From Epiperipatus broadwayi (Eukaryota; Onychophora; Udeonychophora; Euonychophora; Peripatidae), in NCBI GenBank assembly GCA_028023455.1, contig JAQFVV010000258.1, positions 124,001-188,000 of the forward strand: a DNA stretch of 64,000 bases, in the 5' to 3' direction. This document shows positions 36,840 to 49,998 of the stretch, piece after piece (within the stretch, counting starts at the first letter, position 1; every line of letters begins with the position of its first letter). A program made the translations under genes and the position numbers. The notes under the pieces were generated by a model. That model made no database searches. It was not told the DNA's origin and saw only the letters and a program-made list of their open reading frames with translations.

Positions 36840-37790
36840 GTGACTTCTCCTTATATGGAGTCAGAAATCTCTCAGCAACTATGCCCACAGAAATCTGTTA
36901 GCCACTTTACCTTCCCTTTTCATTCCCCACCCTAAGTTTTCCTATAATCTTCTCCATCCCATTTTCACAGCATAATCTTTGTCAACTCCTTGACTTTCAA
37001 ATCTAAATCACCCTTTTCCCAAAAACCAATAACCCACTTTCTGTATAATCACTTAGTTCATATTTATTCTTCCATAACTTCATTACTTGTACCCTTTCTG
37101 CTTTCAAACATTTATATTGAATTAACAGATGCCTAATATATTATATGCCTTCCTTACACAACTTGCAGACTAAATCACCCATATTTTTCCATTTATGGGT
37201 GTATTCCCTTGTTGCTAAAGATTCCAATCGAGCCTTAAACAATAAACTACTTTCCTTGCTATTATCATAAATTAACTCACATCCAATGTTCCATTTACTT
37301 CTATATAAACTTTTTACTCTCGATACTAGTTTTCCATCTCTCCAATTCCCTATTCTTTATCAATGCATCTATTCTTCTATTCCATTCCTTACCACTATAA
37401 TAATCAACAATCCTCATAACACAATCATGCCATCTTTTGTACAAGTATACTGATATAAATTCTTTATCCAAATCTTCTGCATATCGCATCACCTTTCTCA
37501 TCCATCTTGTTGCCTGCCCTTTACTCGTAACCCAATTAAATTCTATTTTGGCTATTCTTTTATTATCAATAAACTGCAATCTACGGAACATTTTCATTTT
37601 GCTTTTTGCATTTTTCATATAAAAACGTGACCATCCCATTTCTCCTTGAATTGTCTCCTTTGCTGTCCATACATCTGCATCTAATGCATGTCTTCCTACT
37701 TCCCTTTGTACTTTTAAAATGAATCTATATAGAGCTACATCTTTCGACAGTATAAAAATATGTAAAAAAAAAAACACTTTTCGGAGAAAA
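36840..37790 (-). pseudogene. 3' end of a further LINE type, degenerate
   Basis: The 158-codon minus frame (37777-37301) reads VQREVGRHALDADVWTAKET, IQGEMGWSRFYMKNAKSKMK and RLQFIDNKRIAKIEF. This matches the post-RT region of animal LINEs with the pattern 'L...QR..GRW.LG.......A..G..GW.....R....K..F..R.....'. Further down, a new frame gives SSLLFKARLESLATRE and GDLVCKLCKEG, the 'FRAR.G......K......C.LC..E' zinc-knuckle segment, near 37260-37150. This third C-terminal architecture differs from the 27-kb LINE. The RT palm itself is not present (5' truncation). The plus frame at 37437-37622 is a shadow. Confidence 0.7.
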
Positions 37791-40550
37791 AAGTATACGC
37801 TATTATTATATGTTACTATTCAAAGTTTGACTTATGAATTTATTTTAATCTATTGCTTATTGATTATATAAAAGCTTTTATGTCAGCATATTTTTAAGAA
37901 GTATCTTTCAATTGTGAATCATCTCTACACAACATTTAGGATCACTAGGGAAGCTTTTTATTTTTAAATATTTAATTACAAGAACCATTTTTCTAAAACT
38001 ATATTAAAAGTATGAAACTTATTAAAAATCATTTTCCCAGACAAAACACTGCTTTGATTCTCATCACAGGAGCAGCTCAAGAGTTCAAATAAAACATTAT
38101 TTATAAAAGCCTTTAAAGTTTTCTTATTATCATTAATGATAACAGCAGTTGTTTGCTTGAGGTTTTTCCCAGGAAGAAGTTTTCTCTAAAATCAATAGGA
38201 AAAGAATTTATCAATAGCGCAGTAGATACATATTGATGAATGAAATTTTAACTTCTAAACTTAAGGACACCTAGCAAGCCTAGCATTGATAATATGTAAA
38301 TGACCGCAGTTAATGCAGCACTTGCTTTTTAAAAATTCTATTATTTTGTGAACATAATATTGTCGATTATATCGTCCAAAGTTTCATTATATATGTATCC
38401 ACTGTTATCTTAATATATATAAATATTTGAAAACCAGGCACTCTTAATATATATATATTATTGATATTAACATTAACCGCACAATATCAGAAAATTATTA
38501 AGGTTTATATTCTAAATAGAAGCAACCGAACATATTATAATGCGAATTCATTATTGACTTAAGCATGGTATCCTATTGCTTTGGGAACCAGCTGATTTGG
38601 TGTTTAGGCAGAGAACTGAAATGCATATAAAACATTAAATTTATTACAAATCTCAAACTCTACATATGGAGCATAAAGCTGTAACATATTTTCTCCATAC
38701 AACAAAATTTAATCAAATCTCCAAGATATATCAAGTTGCTGGAATTCATCTTTATTTCTTCAATTTATAACTATAACTTATTTTAGCATTCATATAGTGT
38801 CCAGTATACACTAGGAAATTTTATATATTTCATATTATGAACCAAACAAGATTCGTCTTTTACATATAATCTCCAGTTAAATAGTTTTTTTTTTTTTCCT
38901 TCCTGGTTTCTTCTATATATTTTCATTTGATAGGTTCCTTGTTCACTATCTATACAAAGAACAACTAAACACATCTATTAATAAAGGAAAATAATTTGTA
39001 AGAAAGTACGTATTCATGCATTCAAAACTTTCTCTCTGAAAGCAGGCAGAATAATGAACAAATCAAAAAAAGTGTTATAATCAAGGGATACCATAACTAC
39101 TATTGGTGATAGTTTGCCTTTGATGCTACTCTTGTAAAGCATCTTTTACTTGCACTTCAATTTTAGAACAAAATATTAAAAACTTTGATGAGCCCTTACA
39201 TTTCTCAATTTTTAAACCTTCCTATCTGTTACTGACTGAGAATCATATCTGGTAGCTTTATTTATTCTGTATTCCATTTCTAGTAATAAGATTCCAATAT
39301 ATCAAAATCAAAAAGTTTCAAATTCTAAGCTAGCATTATTATTAAAGTCACTCCTTTTTTTTTGATTCTTAATACTGAGCAAGCAGGTAAACTTACATTA
39401 CCATATATTTGCAACTATTAATAAATAGGTGCAAGTCATTCATATAATGGAGGTCTCTTGGCTTAAAATAACAATAAATAACAATAAAATTATGAATAAC
39501 TACATCAAGCATATTTTGTCACTTTTTAAGTATATTTTCTTTCACACATTAATCATAAGTGCTTGGTTCCTCTAAAACATAAGGTGTGCATTTAAAATTC
39601 TTTAAATATCTCACAGTTTGAAACATTTCTATTGTAAATGAAAGATATAAATTTACAGGAGAGCTGCAAACAAGTTATCCCAAAACAAATTCAAAAGGAA
39701 AAACCTCAAAAGTACTAGGCTTAAATTAATTTAATTTAATTGTTTTTGTTCCTATTGAAAGCTTCTTCTTCAGCGTGTTAAAGTGCTTATATATACTAAA
39801 ACACTTATAAAATATTATTAAATTTAGTTCTCAATAAAATAATGATCAGGCTGAATGTGAATATAAGATTCTTTTTTTTCGAGTTTGCTTTTTAGCCACA
39901 AGGATAAGCCGTCCAATTGCCCTAGTATTTCATAATTTGTTTATATGCAATCCTATAAAATGGTAATAAAAAAAAAAGTGTCTCAAACAAAAATAAAATA
40001 AATAAAACAAGAAAAGATCCTTAATTCATTAACTTATAAAGTAACATTTGTTTAAACCTTTGCTCAGACATGAAATGCTAACTTTTTTTTTTACTTAATA
40101 GAATTCAGTTATAAAAATGTTGATGAATATTATAGTTAATGTGTGTATATTGTAGAGTATTGAGTTCAAACCCTACATTACAAATTCCAGAAACCTCTGA
40201 AGGAAAGTGAGAAAAAAACTTTTTTCCCATTCAACTGATTTTTATCAGTGAGAGAGGACAATATATATATATGTCTTTGAATAGTTTGATAGTTATATTT
40301 AAGAATAAAAGTTTTAAAGCACATATAAATAGTTGTCTATAGACATAAACTCTAAAGGATATTATTTTTCTAAGTCTACTTATTAACTTTCTATATTTAA
40401 TGTATATCTAACGAATTTTAATGTTCTTTCTTTGTTAACAATATTTTAATATTTTATCATTACTAATTTATTCTATGACTTTAATACTAATGACATTAAT
40501 AATCTATAGCTTTCAAATCATTTGGATTATGTTTGATAGGCAAGTTTTTA
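37791..40550. other. AT-rich DNA, no gene seen
   Basis: Short (TA)n tracts near 38420-38460 and poly-A/T runs. 40165-40200 contains GAGTTCAAACCC, a B-box-like word, but no A box is seen at tRNA spacing. Confidence 0.45.
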
Positions 40551-40553
40551 CAG

Positions 40554-40592
40554 ATAGGAGTATATATATATATATATATATATATACTCCTA

Positions 40593-40642
<50 letters not shown>
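40554..40642. repeat. (TA)n microsatellite containing an AGATAGGAG inverted repeat
   Basis: AGATAGGAG then a (TA)n run is mirrored by a (TA)n run then CTCCTATCT, followed by a longer (TA)n of about 24 units. Extremely hairpin-prone. Confidence 0.9.
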
Positions 40643-40645
<3 letters not shown>

Positions 40646-40975
40646 AAGCAATGAATAGAAAGGAATGTTTGGTGGTAGAGTGTTTTGTCCTATTGGTGTA
40701 TAAGCTGCTTACATTGGTTATTAGTAATATATCTAAAACAATTGACCTGGTGCTAATGACTGACCCAGTGAGAAGTAGTAAGGAAATGGATTTTATCTAG
40801 ATTGATTTCATATTCCATTACAGGCATAGCATTATATGGATTCCTTGCATTTTTGGTTATAAATGATCTAGTAATTTTCCTTCCATTACAAATAGCTGTT
40901 CAATGTGGAGCACAGATACTAGATAATTTTCTTTTTCATTCCTAGATTATTTTCATTCTGTTACAATATATATAT

Positions 40976-41217
40976 ATGTCATATTATTATTACTATTTGC
41001 GGGATATTCCGTGTAGTGAAAAAGCTAAATGCTGACGTTTCAGTACAATATCAAGTACCTTCCTCAGAGCGTCCTCTTTCTCAAATCATAAGAATGCATT
41101 CTTATGATTTGAGAAAGAGGACGCTCTGAGGAAGGTACTTGATATTGTACTGAAACGTCAGCATTTAGCTTTTTCACTACACGGAATATCCCGCAAATAG
41201 TAATAATAATATGACAT
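40976..41217. repeat. Perfect 242-bp palindrome, no spacer
   Basis: Position by position, base p pairs with base 82193-p from 40976 to 41217 with no mismatch that I can find. The axis lies between 41096 and 41097, inside AGAATGCATTCT. Each half contains TGCGGGATATTCCGTGTAG, AAACGTCAGCATTTAGC and a CTGAGGAAGG block. There is no open frame of substance: the 62-codon frame (41252-41064) just reads through the axis. Identical arms mean either a very recent event, ongoing gene conversion, or a foldback assembly artefact. Confidence 0.95.
41123..41162 (+). ncRNA. Hammerhead-like motif in the palindrome (mirror copy on the other strand)
   Basis: The right half reads GCU (41123-41125), CUGAGGA (41126-41132), AG, then GUAC (41135-41138), an 8-base loop, GUAC (41147-41150), U, GAAA (41152-41155), C, GUC (41157-41159), AGC (41160-41162). 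GCU/AGC would be stem I and GUAC/GUAC stem II. Stem III would be only A-U and C-G with no loop, so a monomer is unlikely to fold stably. Penelope-like hammerheads with tiny stem III are thought to act as dimers. Because the locus is a palindrome, the same motif sits on the minus strand at 41031-41070. Confidence 0.42.
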
Positions 41218-42021
41218 CTTTTATCCGTGAAAACATTAGAATTAACACACATACATATATATATATATTATTTACTAAAACAATTGCCTTGCATGATTTA
41301 GTACAGCAATATTCCAGAACTCAAGCTTCATCTACTATAGCTTCAGGTCTATCATTTCAGGTGCCCCAAATTCTTATAAACTCTTGAGCCATAAACATTT
41401 AAATTACTGTTGTTACAAAAACTATCTCTTAAAAAAATATATCCAGCAGCAAAATTAATTTATACTGCCTTCTTGCTTAGTTTTAGCTAAGAATATTTTT
41501 CATACCATGTTTCATAATCATAGCTATTAAACAATGACTCACTTAAAAAAAAATAATGCTTATTGTGCTTTCTTTAAAATAATCACAATGAGATCTCTTC
41601 AATTACAAACAATAGACTAATATCTACCAATCTATAATATATAAGGTATGACTACATTGAATGGCATGAATATGTAAAGCTAAACTGCTATGCAATATAA
41701 ATAATTAACTTTGGCTGGATGTTTTTCTAATTTATTTTCAATTATTATAATTACATTTATTATAAATTAGTTATTTTATATTTACTCACCAGAATGCTTT
41801 TTTTTTTTTTTTTACATTTAGTTGAATATAGTTTTATTGTAATTAAATGGATGTATAGATTTCAAACTTTTCTATAATTTCTTATTCCCATTTCTTTATT
41901 ATCTAAGATTTTTGTTTATCTGACATGGGTTTGAATCATATCATCATGATTATTATTGTAAATGCAGATTGACATAAAATTTTATCACAACTTTAATAAT
42001 ATGACTTACTCAACATATGTA

Positions 42022-42382
42022 TAATATAGGGGGATTTAAACAGACTCTCAAGCTCCCGTCAGGGATCCATTTTATCTCATACAACTGATACACATGGCTA
42101 CACACATGTGAAAAATTATAAACGATCTCCAATATATATATTTCATGCTGAAGAGTGAACTAGATTGATGCCTGGCCATTAAAGTTTGAAAATTTGCTAT
42201 CTTAATATAAACCGAACACTGATTATATATATGGGAGATAATGATCTGGACCAAATGATGACTGTCTGTGCAGCATATATATTGAAGATCGTTTATATGC
42301 ATGTATGGTCATGTATATCCGTTCTATAAGATAGAGTGGATCACTGAAGGGAGCTTGAAAGACTGTTCAAATCCCCTATATT
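42022..42382. repeat. 361-bp foldback (MITE-like) element
   Basis: The left arm (42022 to about 42150) and right arm (about 42255 to 42382) are inverted copies. They share TAATATAGGGGGATTT at the ends, CAGACTCTCAAGCTCCC, GATCCA, ATAAACGATCT and CAATATATAT. Divergence is about 15-20% with small indels. The 76-codon minus frame (42302-42072) is just read-through of the arm. Family unknown. Confidence 0.8.
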
Positions 42383-44958
<2,576 letters not shown>

Positions 44959-45140
44959 GTAAGCCAACATAAAAAAAAATCAATTTTACATTATAATTTT
45001 ATTTTGATTCAGAATGTTGTCACTGTACAAAATTAATTAGTTCTGTGAATAAGAAGCAAGTGTATAAATTTTTTTAATAACAGGATGGTAATTTTGACAA
45101 TGAAATTATAATACTTTTGTTTTAACTAACCAATTCTCAA

Positions 45141-45945
45141 CTATTAAAACAGGCAAAACTCTTCATATAGTAGTGCCACTCAGTGCAAGCAATGAATACC
45201 AGAAGGCTTGTGCATAAAATCCCTATCTAGTGCCTACTCATCCAATATCCCCAGATCAGTTTCTAGCTTGGTGGCTTTCATTAGTAAGAAGCCTTGGATC
45301 TGAGAACACTGCACCTAGATCTCAGAATCTAATGCAACCCTCCAGCAGCCACCTTTTATTTCTACTTAACTACATAACTATGAGTCTAAAATTGAAAACA
45401 TAATATTTTCAATCCAAGCTCATTAGCATATATAGTCATATAGGTCTGAACTCAGCTCGGTACCCATAGGTTCTTTAATAACCATAGCCACCACAATCCT
45501 ATTAGGCAGGAATGGTATTAAACCACTAAATATCACTTGATCACCATTTGTTATGCTTGCTCATAACTGTCATTAAAACAGGCAAAACTCTCCATACAGT
45601 AGTTTGGATTGAAATATAATGTTTTCAATTTTAGACTCATAGTTTTGTAGTTAAGTAGAAATAAAAGGTGGCTGCTGGAGAGTTACATTAGATCCTAAGA
45701 TCTAGGTGCAGTGCTCTCAGATCCAAGGCTCCTCCCTGATGAAAGCCACAAGCTAGAAACTAGTCTGGGGATATTGGATGAATAGGCACTAGATAGGGAT
45801 TTCATGCACAAGCCTTCTGGAAACCACTGATTACTCTGGATTGTACTGATTGGTAACTGTATGGAGAGTTTTTCCTGTTTTAATAACAGTTATGAACAAG
45901 CATAAGAAATGCTGATCATGTGATATTTAGTGGTTTAATTCTCAA
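45141..45945. repeat. ~800-bp compound foldback element, GGCAAAACTC family
   Basis: The left arm (45141-45420) is inverted at 45600-45890. Paired blocks include CATAACTATGAGTC, AGCCACCTTTTATTTC, TGCACCTAGATCT and TCTAGCTTG. A second nested inverted pair is 45510-45600 with 45850-45945 (TTAAACCACTAAATATCAC). The end word AAAACAGGCAAAACTC occurs at 45147 and 45575 (plus) and about 45882 (minus), so at least three unit ends are present. It shares GGCAAAACTCTCC with the 10-kb hairpin. No protein frame. Confidence 0.82.
45730..45771 (+). ncRNA. Hammerhead-like core in the 45-kb foldback
   Basis: CUGAUGA (45736-45742) is followed by a short stem II (AGC 45744-45746 with GCU 45752-45754, hmm-like A/A mismatch below it) and GAAA (45756-45759). 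Stem III is AC (45759-45760) with GU (45763-45764) and loop UA; the cleavage-site C is 45765. Stem I could be TCCTC (45730-45734) with GGGGA (45767-45771) after one mismatch. All core bases are present, but stems II and III are short. The inverted partner on the minus strand (near 45250-45290) is changed to CUAAUGA and has no GUC. Confidence 0.42.
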
Positions 45946-47563
45946 CTATGTGATCTTATGAAAGTATATGAGAGTGCTGCTGACATTCTTGTATGGCTAT
46001 GCTATGTTTAATGCTATGTTTTTCATACATTTGATGGTAAAAATTGCAGTTAAAATAATATCTATATTCTCCTAATGTCATTATTGTTAACCATGAAATT
46101 GTTTATTTTTCAAATAAACAACTTTGTGCATTTTTATTTCATTTTATATTTTTATTATAAATTACTGAAAAAATTTATATTTGTAAGACTTCTATATATT
46201 CAAGAATGACAATAATTTTAATATTTATTTGTCAATTTTAAAATTTCTTTCTAAGCAATTGACATAAATATGTGACTTAAATAACCAAATTTAATATCTA
46301 ATTATTTTAATTACTGTTTCTTAAGACATAGAACTGTCAAGCTTCATACAAAAAGAAAAAAATAGAAAACACGGATTCTCACAGATAAAAATATATAATT
46401 TCTGCTCCCTGTTGCACTAACAGAATAGCATAGTTTGCTTCAAATTATCACATTAAATTCAGTATTCACAATCAATAAATCACTGGTTTAATTCCATGCT
46501 TAACTATCACTAATAAAGCGAGTAACACTTGAGAAAGGGAAAAGAACTTACCACTTAAAAATTGTATTCTATATTAACTTACATATCATTATACTACCAG
46601 CTGTGAATATATTTAGAAAAGTATCAATAGTTTAAATTTTCCTAAACACAATTATCAATTTCAATTACATAATAGAAAGAATCCAACACCAAACTGCAAA
46701 TTTCTATAACTTCTTTATATAGCATTAAAATTGGTGAAACTAATATCACTTCAATTTTTATATCTATACAATCACAGCACACAATCCAAAGTCAGCAGTG
46801 ATAAGTGGATGTTCAATACACTTGATTAATAAAAACTACTTTGATTGAGATTTTGTAAGGATGAAAGCATTAATGAGGATATTATTTTTTCATAATTAGA
46901 TGAAATAACTTTACAAGTCTACTACTTCTATAGCAGTCCACCAAATATAACAGAAGCAGCACTACAGGAAAAACAATAGAATTATAATCAGAATATATGA
47001 TGTAGATAAGTGATTAACTTATGCATTCTAGTAAAAAAAAAGACCCATTTCTTTTTCCAGTAAAAAGTCATTCTGTAATGTTTAATAATGTATTTGCTGT
47101 TCTTTATTTAATATTTCTAAACTTAAGAAGAATGTAATAAATATAGTGGAGTCACCATATCCACTGATAAGCCTTAATTAAATAGATGTATTGTTTATTA
47201 AACTGCATGTGCACAGAACTTTTCAACATGCATATATATATATAATGAGACACTTTTCTGTGTCATATCAGATATAAATTAAAATTATAATATAATATAG
47301 TTTCTAATAATAAATTGAGAACATATATATATATATTGTGTGTGTGCATTCATTTGCCTTCATTCCAAAAATAAAAATAATAACAAATTTACTATACCAT
47401 ATCAGCAAAATGTTAGACTTTCTTTGCTATTACATATGCTCCAAATGATATCTTTATTATTCAGTAACTTTTTTTTCTCCATTGCAATCAAAATAACTGT
47501 CTCACTATGAACAAACTATCGCCTCTCTAATTGTTTTGATGTTTTTAAAAACTGGTAATATAT
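45946..47563. other. AT-rich DNA, no gene seen
   Basis: Two short (TA)n tracts near 47232-47244 and 47322-47338; no domain-bearing frame. Confidence 0.45.
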
Positions 47564-47565
47564 TA

Positions 47566-48410
47566 CACCTGGGTCTCTTTTTACACGGACTTATTTAACA
47601 CGATTTTGAAGTTACGCGATTCGTGTTTCACCGGAAATCGATTTCCGATAATGCGCTATTACTTTAAATAATAAATTTCGCGCACTTATGTTATATTGAA
47701 AGTAAGAGCACATTATTGGAATTGGACTTTCATCTTAGTAATTTCAATACTTTCAGTGCTTTATAATAGTAAGATTTTATGCAATAATAAAATTAAAATC
47801 ATGATTTCCACATTTTATGTATACACATATTAAATTTTATAAGATTATAATGTAAATTTGTTCAAACATTGTGCATGTTAATTTTGCATTTTAAATCACA
47901 TTCTGTTTTTGCTTTTTAAAAAAGAACGTAATCAATTATTATTTTCTTATTAATGACACTAATCATTATAGTGCTCTTAAATTCCAACGAGAGCAAAATG
48001 GTTATGTCTGGATATCACGAGCTTCGTAAACAATAAAATCATCGTCTCAAAGATTAATTATGTTGTCACCAGAAAATCATAATAATTAAAACGTGTATAA
48101 AAAAAATGGAAATTACTGTACTGTAAATTATGCATAAAAATATATTATTTTGAATAAAATTAAATATTATATTTAAAAAAAGTTTGTCTTGTATCAATTT
48201 TTTTCAAATTTGAAATTTTTTATTAGTCATATTTTATTTCCTTATTTTTTTTTGTGGTAATTTTACGTTGGTGCTTTGCTTTTACGTGAATTTTGAAAAA
48301 TCATAGACCGCATCTCCCTTTTTCAATGTAAGTTACATCTATTTTTGCACTATTTCATTTGCACGTGTTTTCTGAGGAACCTATCTATCGTGTAAAATGA
48401 GACCCAGGTG
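47566..48410. mobile_element. 845-bp Tc1/mariner-superfamily (pogo/Tigger-like) non-autonomous transposon
   Basis: Terminal inverted repeats CACCTGGGTCTC-T/A-TTTTACACG are exact apart from one base over about 22 bp (47566-47587 and 48389-48410), flanked on both sides by TA (47564-47565, 48411-48412), the target site of this superfamily. Just inside the left end, ACACGG, ACACGATTTT and ACGCGATT words repeat, as in the subterminal arrays of pogo/Tigger elements. The interior has no transposase frame. CpG content is higher than in the flanks. Only the superfamily is confident. Confidence 0.8.
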
Positions 48411-49305
48411 TATTAATAAACGAATACAGCACTCCAAGATGGAAAAATAGCTGCTTCAATATGATAAAATTTATTAAAATTATGAATTTTAATGTTTTTA
48501 CTTTTTTTCATTTTTTTTTTCAATATGGTATAATTAAAGTAATTTATATTAATATAGCATCTTACAATATTTGCAAAAATCTAAAAGAATTTAAAAATAT
48601 GTAAATAAAATCATTTATGACAACCATGAAGATGAATTTAAATGGTTTATATGATTAAAAAGTATAATCTACTTTAGTCTAATTCTGCACTGAAAGCCCA
48701 GATAAGTAACTTTACATATTAACACCATTATAATTATTAATCATCCATACTCTTGTAGAATATAATTTTATATATATATTTCAGACTTTCATCAACAATT
48801 GAGACTGGCATCTTGAGAGACAAAAGAGAAGCTTGATTTTTCTTTCTGAACTTTTACCTCTATAGATATCAATGAGTTTTAAATTATGTTTGAAAAATAG
48901 TAAATAATAAATGTCATTTATTTCAATCATTATTATCAATTTCAAAAAAATATATAGAAAACAAAATAATTATATCCTCATATTTTGTCCAAATTTTCAT
49001 TTCAACAATAAACACAAAAATATTTCCTCTCATATCTTATTCTTAAGTCTAAACTCTACAATATTGCTAACAATCAGCTAAGAATTTTATTTATTATAAT
49101 TCTCTACTGACAAAAAAAAAAGATAATGATTATATGATTCTGTAATTATGTTAAAAGACTTCAAAGTTTAATGACCATTGTATTAGCTGCCAATTTCATT
49201 ATGCATTATTAAACAATGAGGATTGCCAATTCCTCTACAAGCTTTATGATAAATGCTTAGCCAGAGCCAGCACTTAAAATATCTCTGTCAGGAACCCCTT
49301 CCCAA

Positions 49306-49348
49306 ACCTCTGACCATGGTTTCGTGCTTTGGCACTCCTCAGAAAGAT
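49306..49348 (-). ncRNA. Hammerhead self-cleaving ribozyme, all core bases present
   Basis: Read on the minus strand from 49348: stem I 5' strand AUCUUU (49348-49343), CUGAGGA (49342-49336), stem II GUGC (49335-49332), loop CAAA, GCAC (49327-49324), GAAA (49323-49320). Stem III is ACC (49320-49318) with GGU (49315-49313) and loop AU; the cleavage-site C is 49312, then stem I 3' strand AGAGGU (49311-49306). Stem II is four perfect pairs. Stem I is six pairs including two G-U. Stem III is three pairs. Predicted cut between 49312 and 49311. Same core and stem layout as 8149-8190, but different stem I sequence that still pairs, which is compensatory evidence for a functional fold. Confidence 0.78.
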
Positions 49349-49825
49349 GTCAGGCTAGGTTCAGACACTAGATCTAAAAATGCCAACCCAAAGCCAAGCA
49401 CTTATTTAAAAGTTATCTATTGAGTGGGAAATCTGAAATTTTCAGACATCTACATGTCTTCAAACCCTTGACAGAGATATTTTAAGTGCTGGATCTGGCT
49501 AAGCATTTATCATAAAACTTGTAGAGGAATTGGCAATCCTCATTGTTTATAACTTACAAGCTTAATAGATAGGGTCATGTGATCTATGACTCTTATTTTG
49601 ACTATTTATAGTCTCTTCCACAAGTCTTATGCAATTTTATATTGCTAACCCTACTGGTATGGCTGAAGATCTATCAGCCCCATATAGCTATTTGAGTTGG
49701 ATAGCTGGGTTTGAAGACATGGAGATATCTGAAAATTTCAGATTTTCCACTCAATAGATAACTTTTAAATAAGTGCTTGGCTTTGGATTGGCATTTTTAG
49801 ATCTAGTGTCTGAACCTAGCCTGAC

Positions 49826-49868
49826 ACCTCTCTGAGGAGTGCCAAAGCACAAAACCATGGTCAGAGGT
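49826..49868 (+). ncRNA. Hammerhead ribozyme copy with a broken core (G12 to A)
   Basis: Stem I ACCTCT (49826-49831) pairs perfectly with AGAGGT (49863-49868). CTGAGGA is at 49832-49838. Stem II is GTGC/GCAC with loop CAAA (49839-49850). Stem III is ACC/GGT (49854-49856, 49859-49861). The cleavage-site C is 49862. The GAAA box reads AAAA (49851-49854); the missing G is a general-base residue of the known mechanism, so strong loss of activity is expected. It is the inverted partner of the intact copy at 49306-49348. Confidence 0.65.
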
Positions 49869-49998
49869 TTGGGAAGGGGTTCCTGACAGAGATATTTTAA
49901 GTCCTGGCTCTGGCTAAGCATTTATAATAAAGCTTGTAGAGGAATTGACAATCCTCATTGTTTATAACTTACAAGCTATGACTCTTATTTTGACTATT

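Larger units (their letters stand above)
49213..49998. repeat. Second locus of the hammerhead repeat family, nested palindrome
   Basis: The left part (49216-49480) is inverted at 49690-49990. An outer block, ATTGCCAATTCCTCTACAAG to GAGCCAGCACTTAAAATATC, occurs once at the left (49223) and inverted twice (about 49470-49545 and 49890-49960). The body shares GACACTAGATCTAAAAATGCC, AAGCCAAGCACTTATTTAAAAGTTA and ATATAGCTATTTGAGTTGGATAGCTGGGTTTGAAGACAT-type text (read in parts) with the 7-8 kb locus. No protein frame. Orientation on the left is minus, on the right plus. Confidence 0.85.

Noticed and set aside
39740-39785. Possible hammerhead-like CUGAAGA ... GGAAC on the minus strand
   Set aside because: No convincing stem II, and neither GAAA nor a UH cleavage block at the right spacing.
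48373-48400. CTGAGGA word near the right end of the pogo-like element
   Set aside because: No GAAA box or stem II follows; chance match within the transposon.
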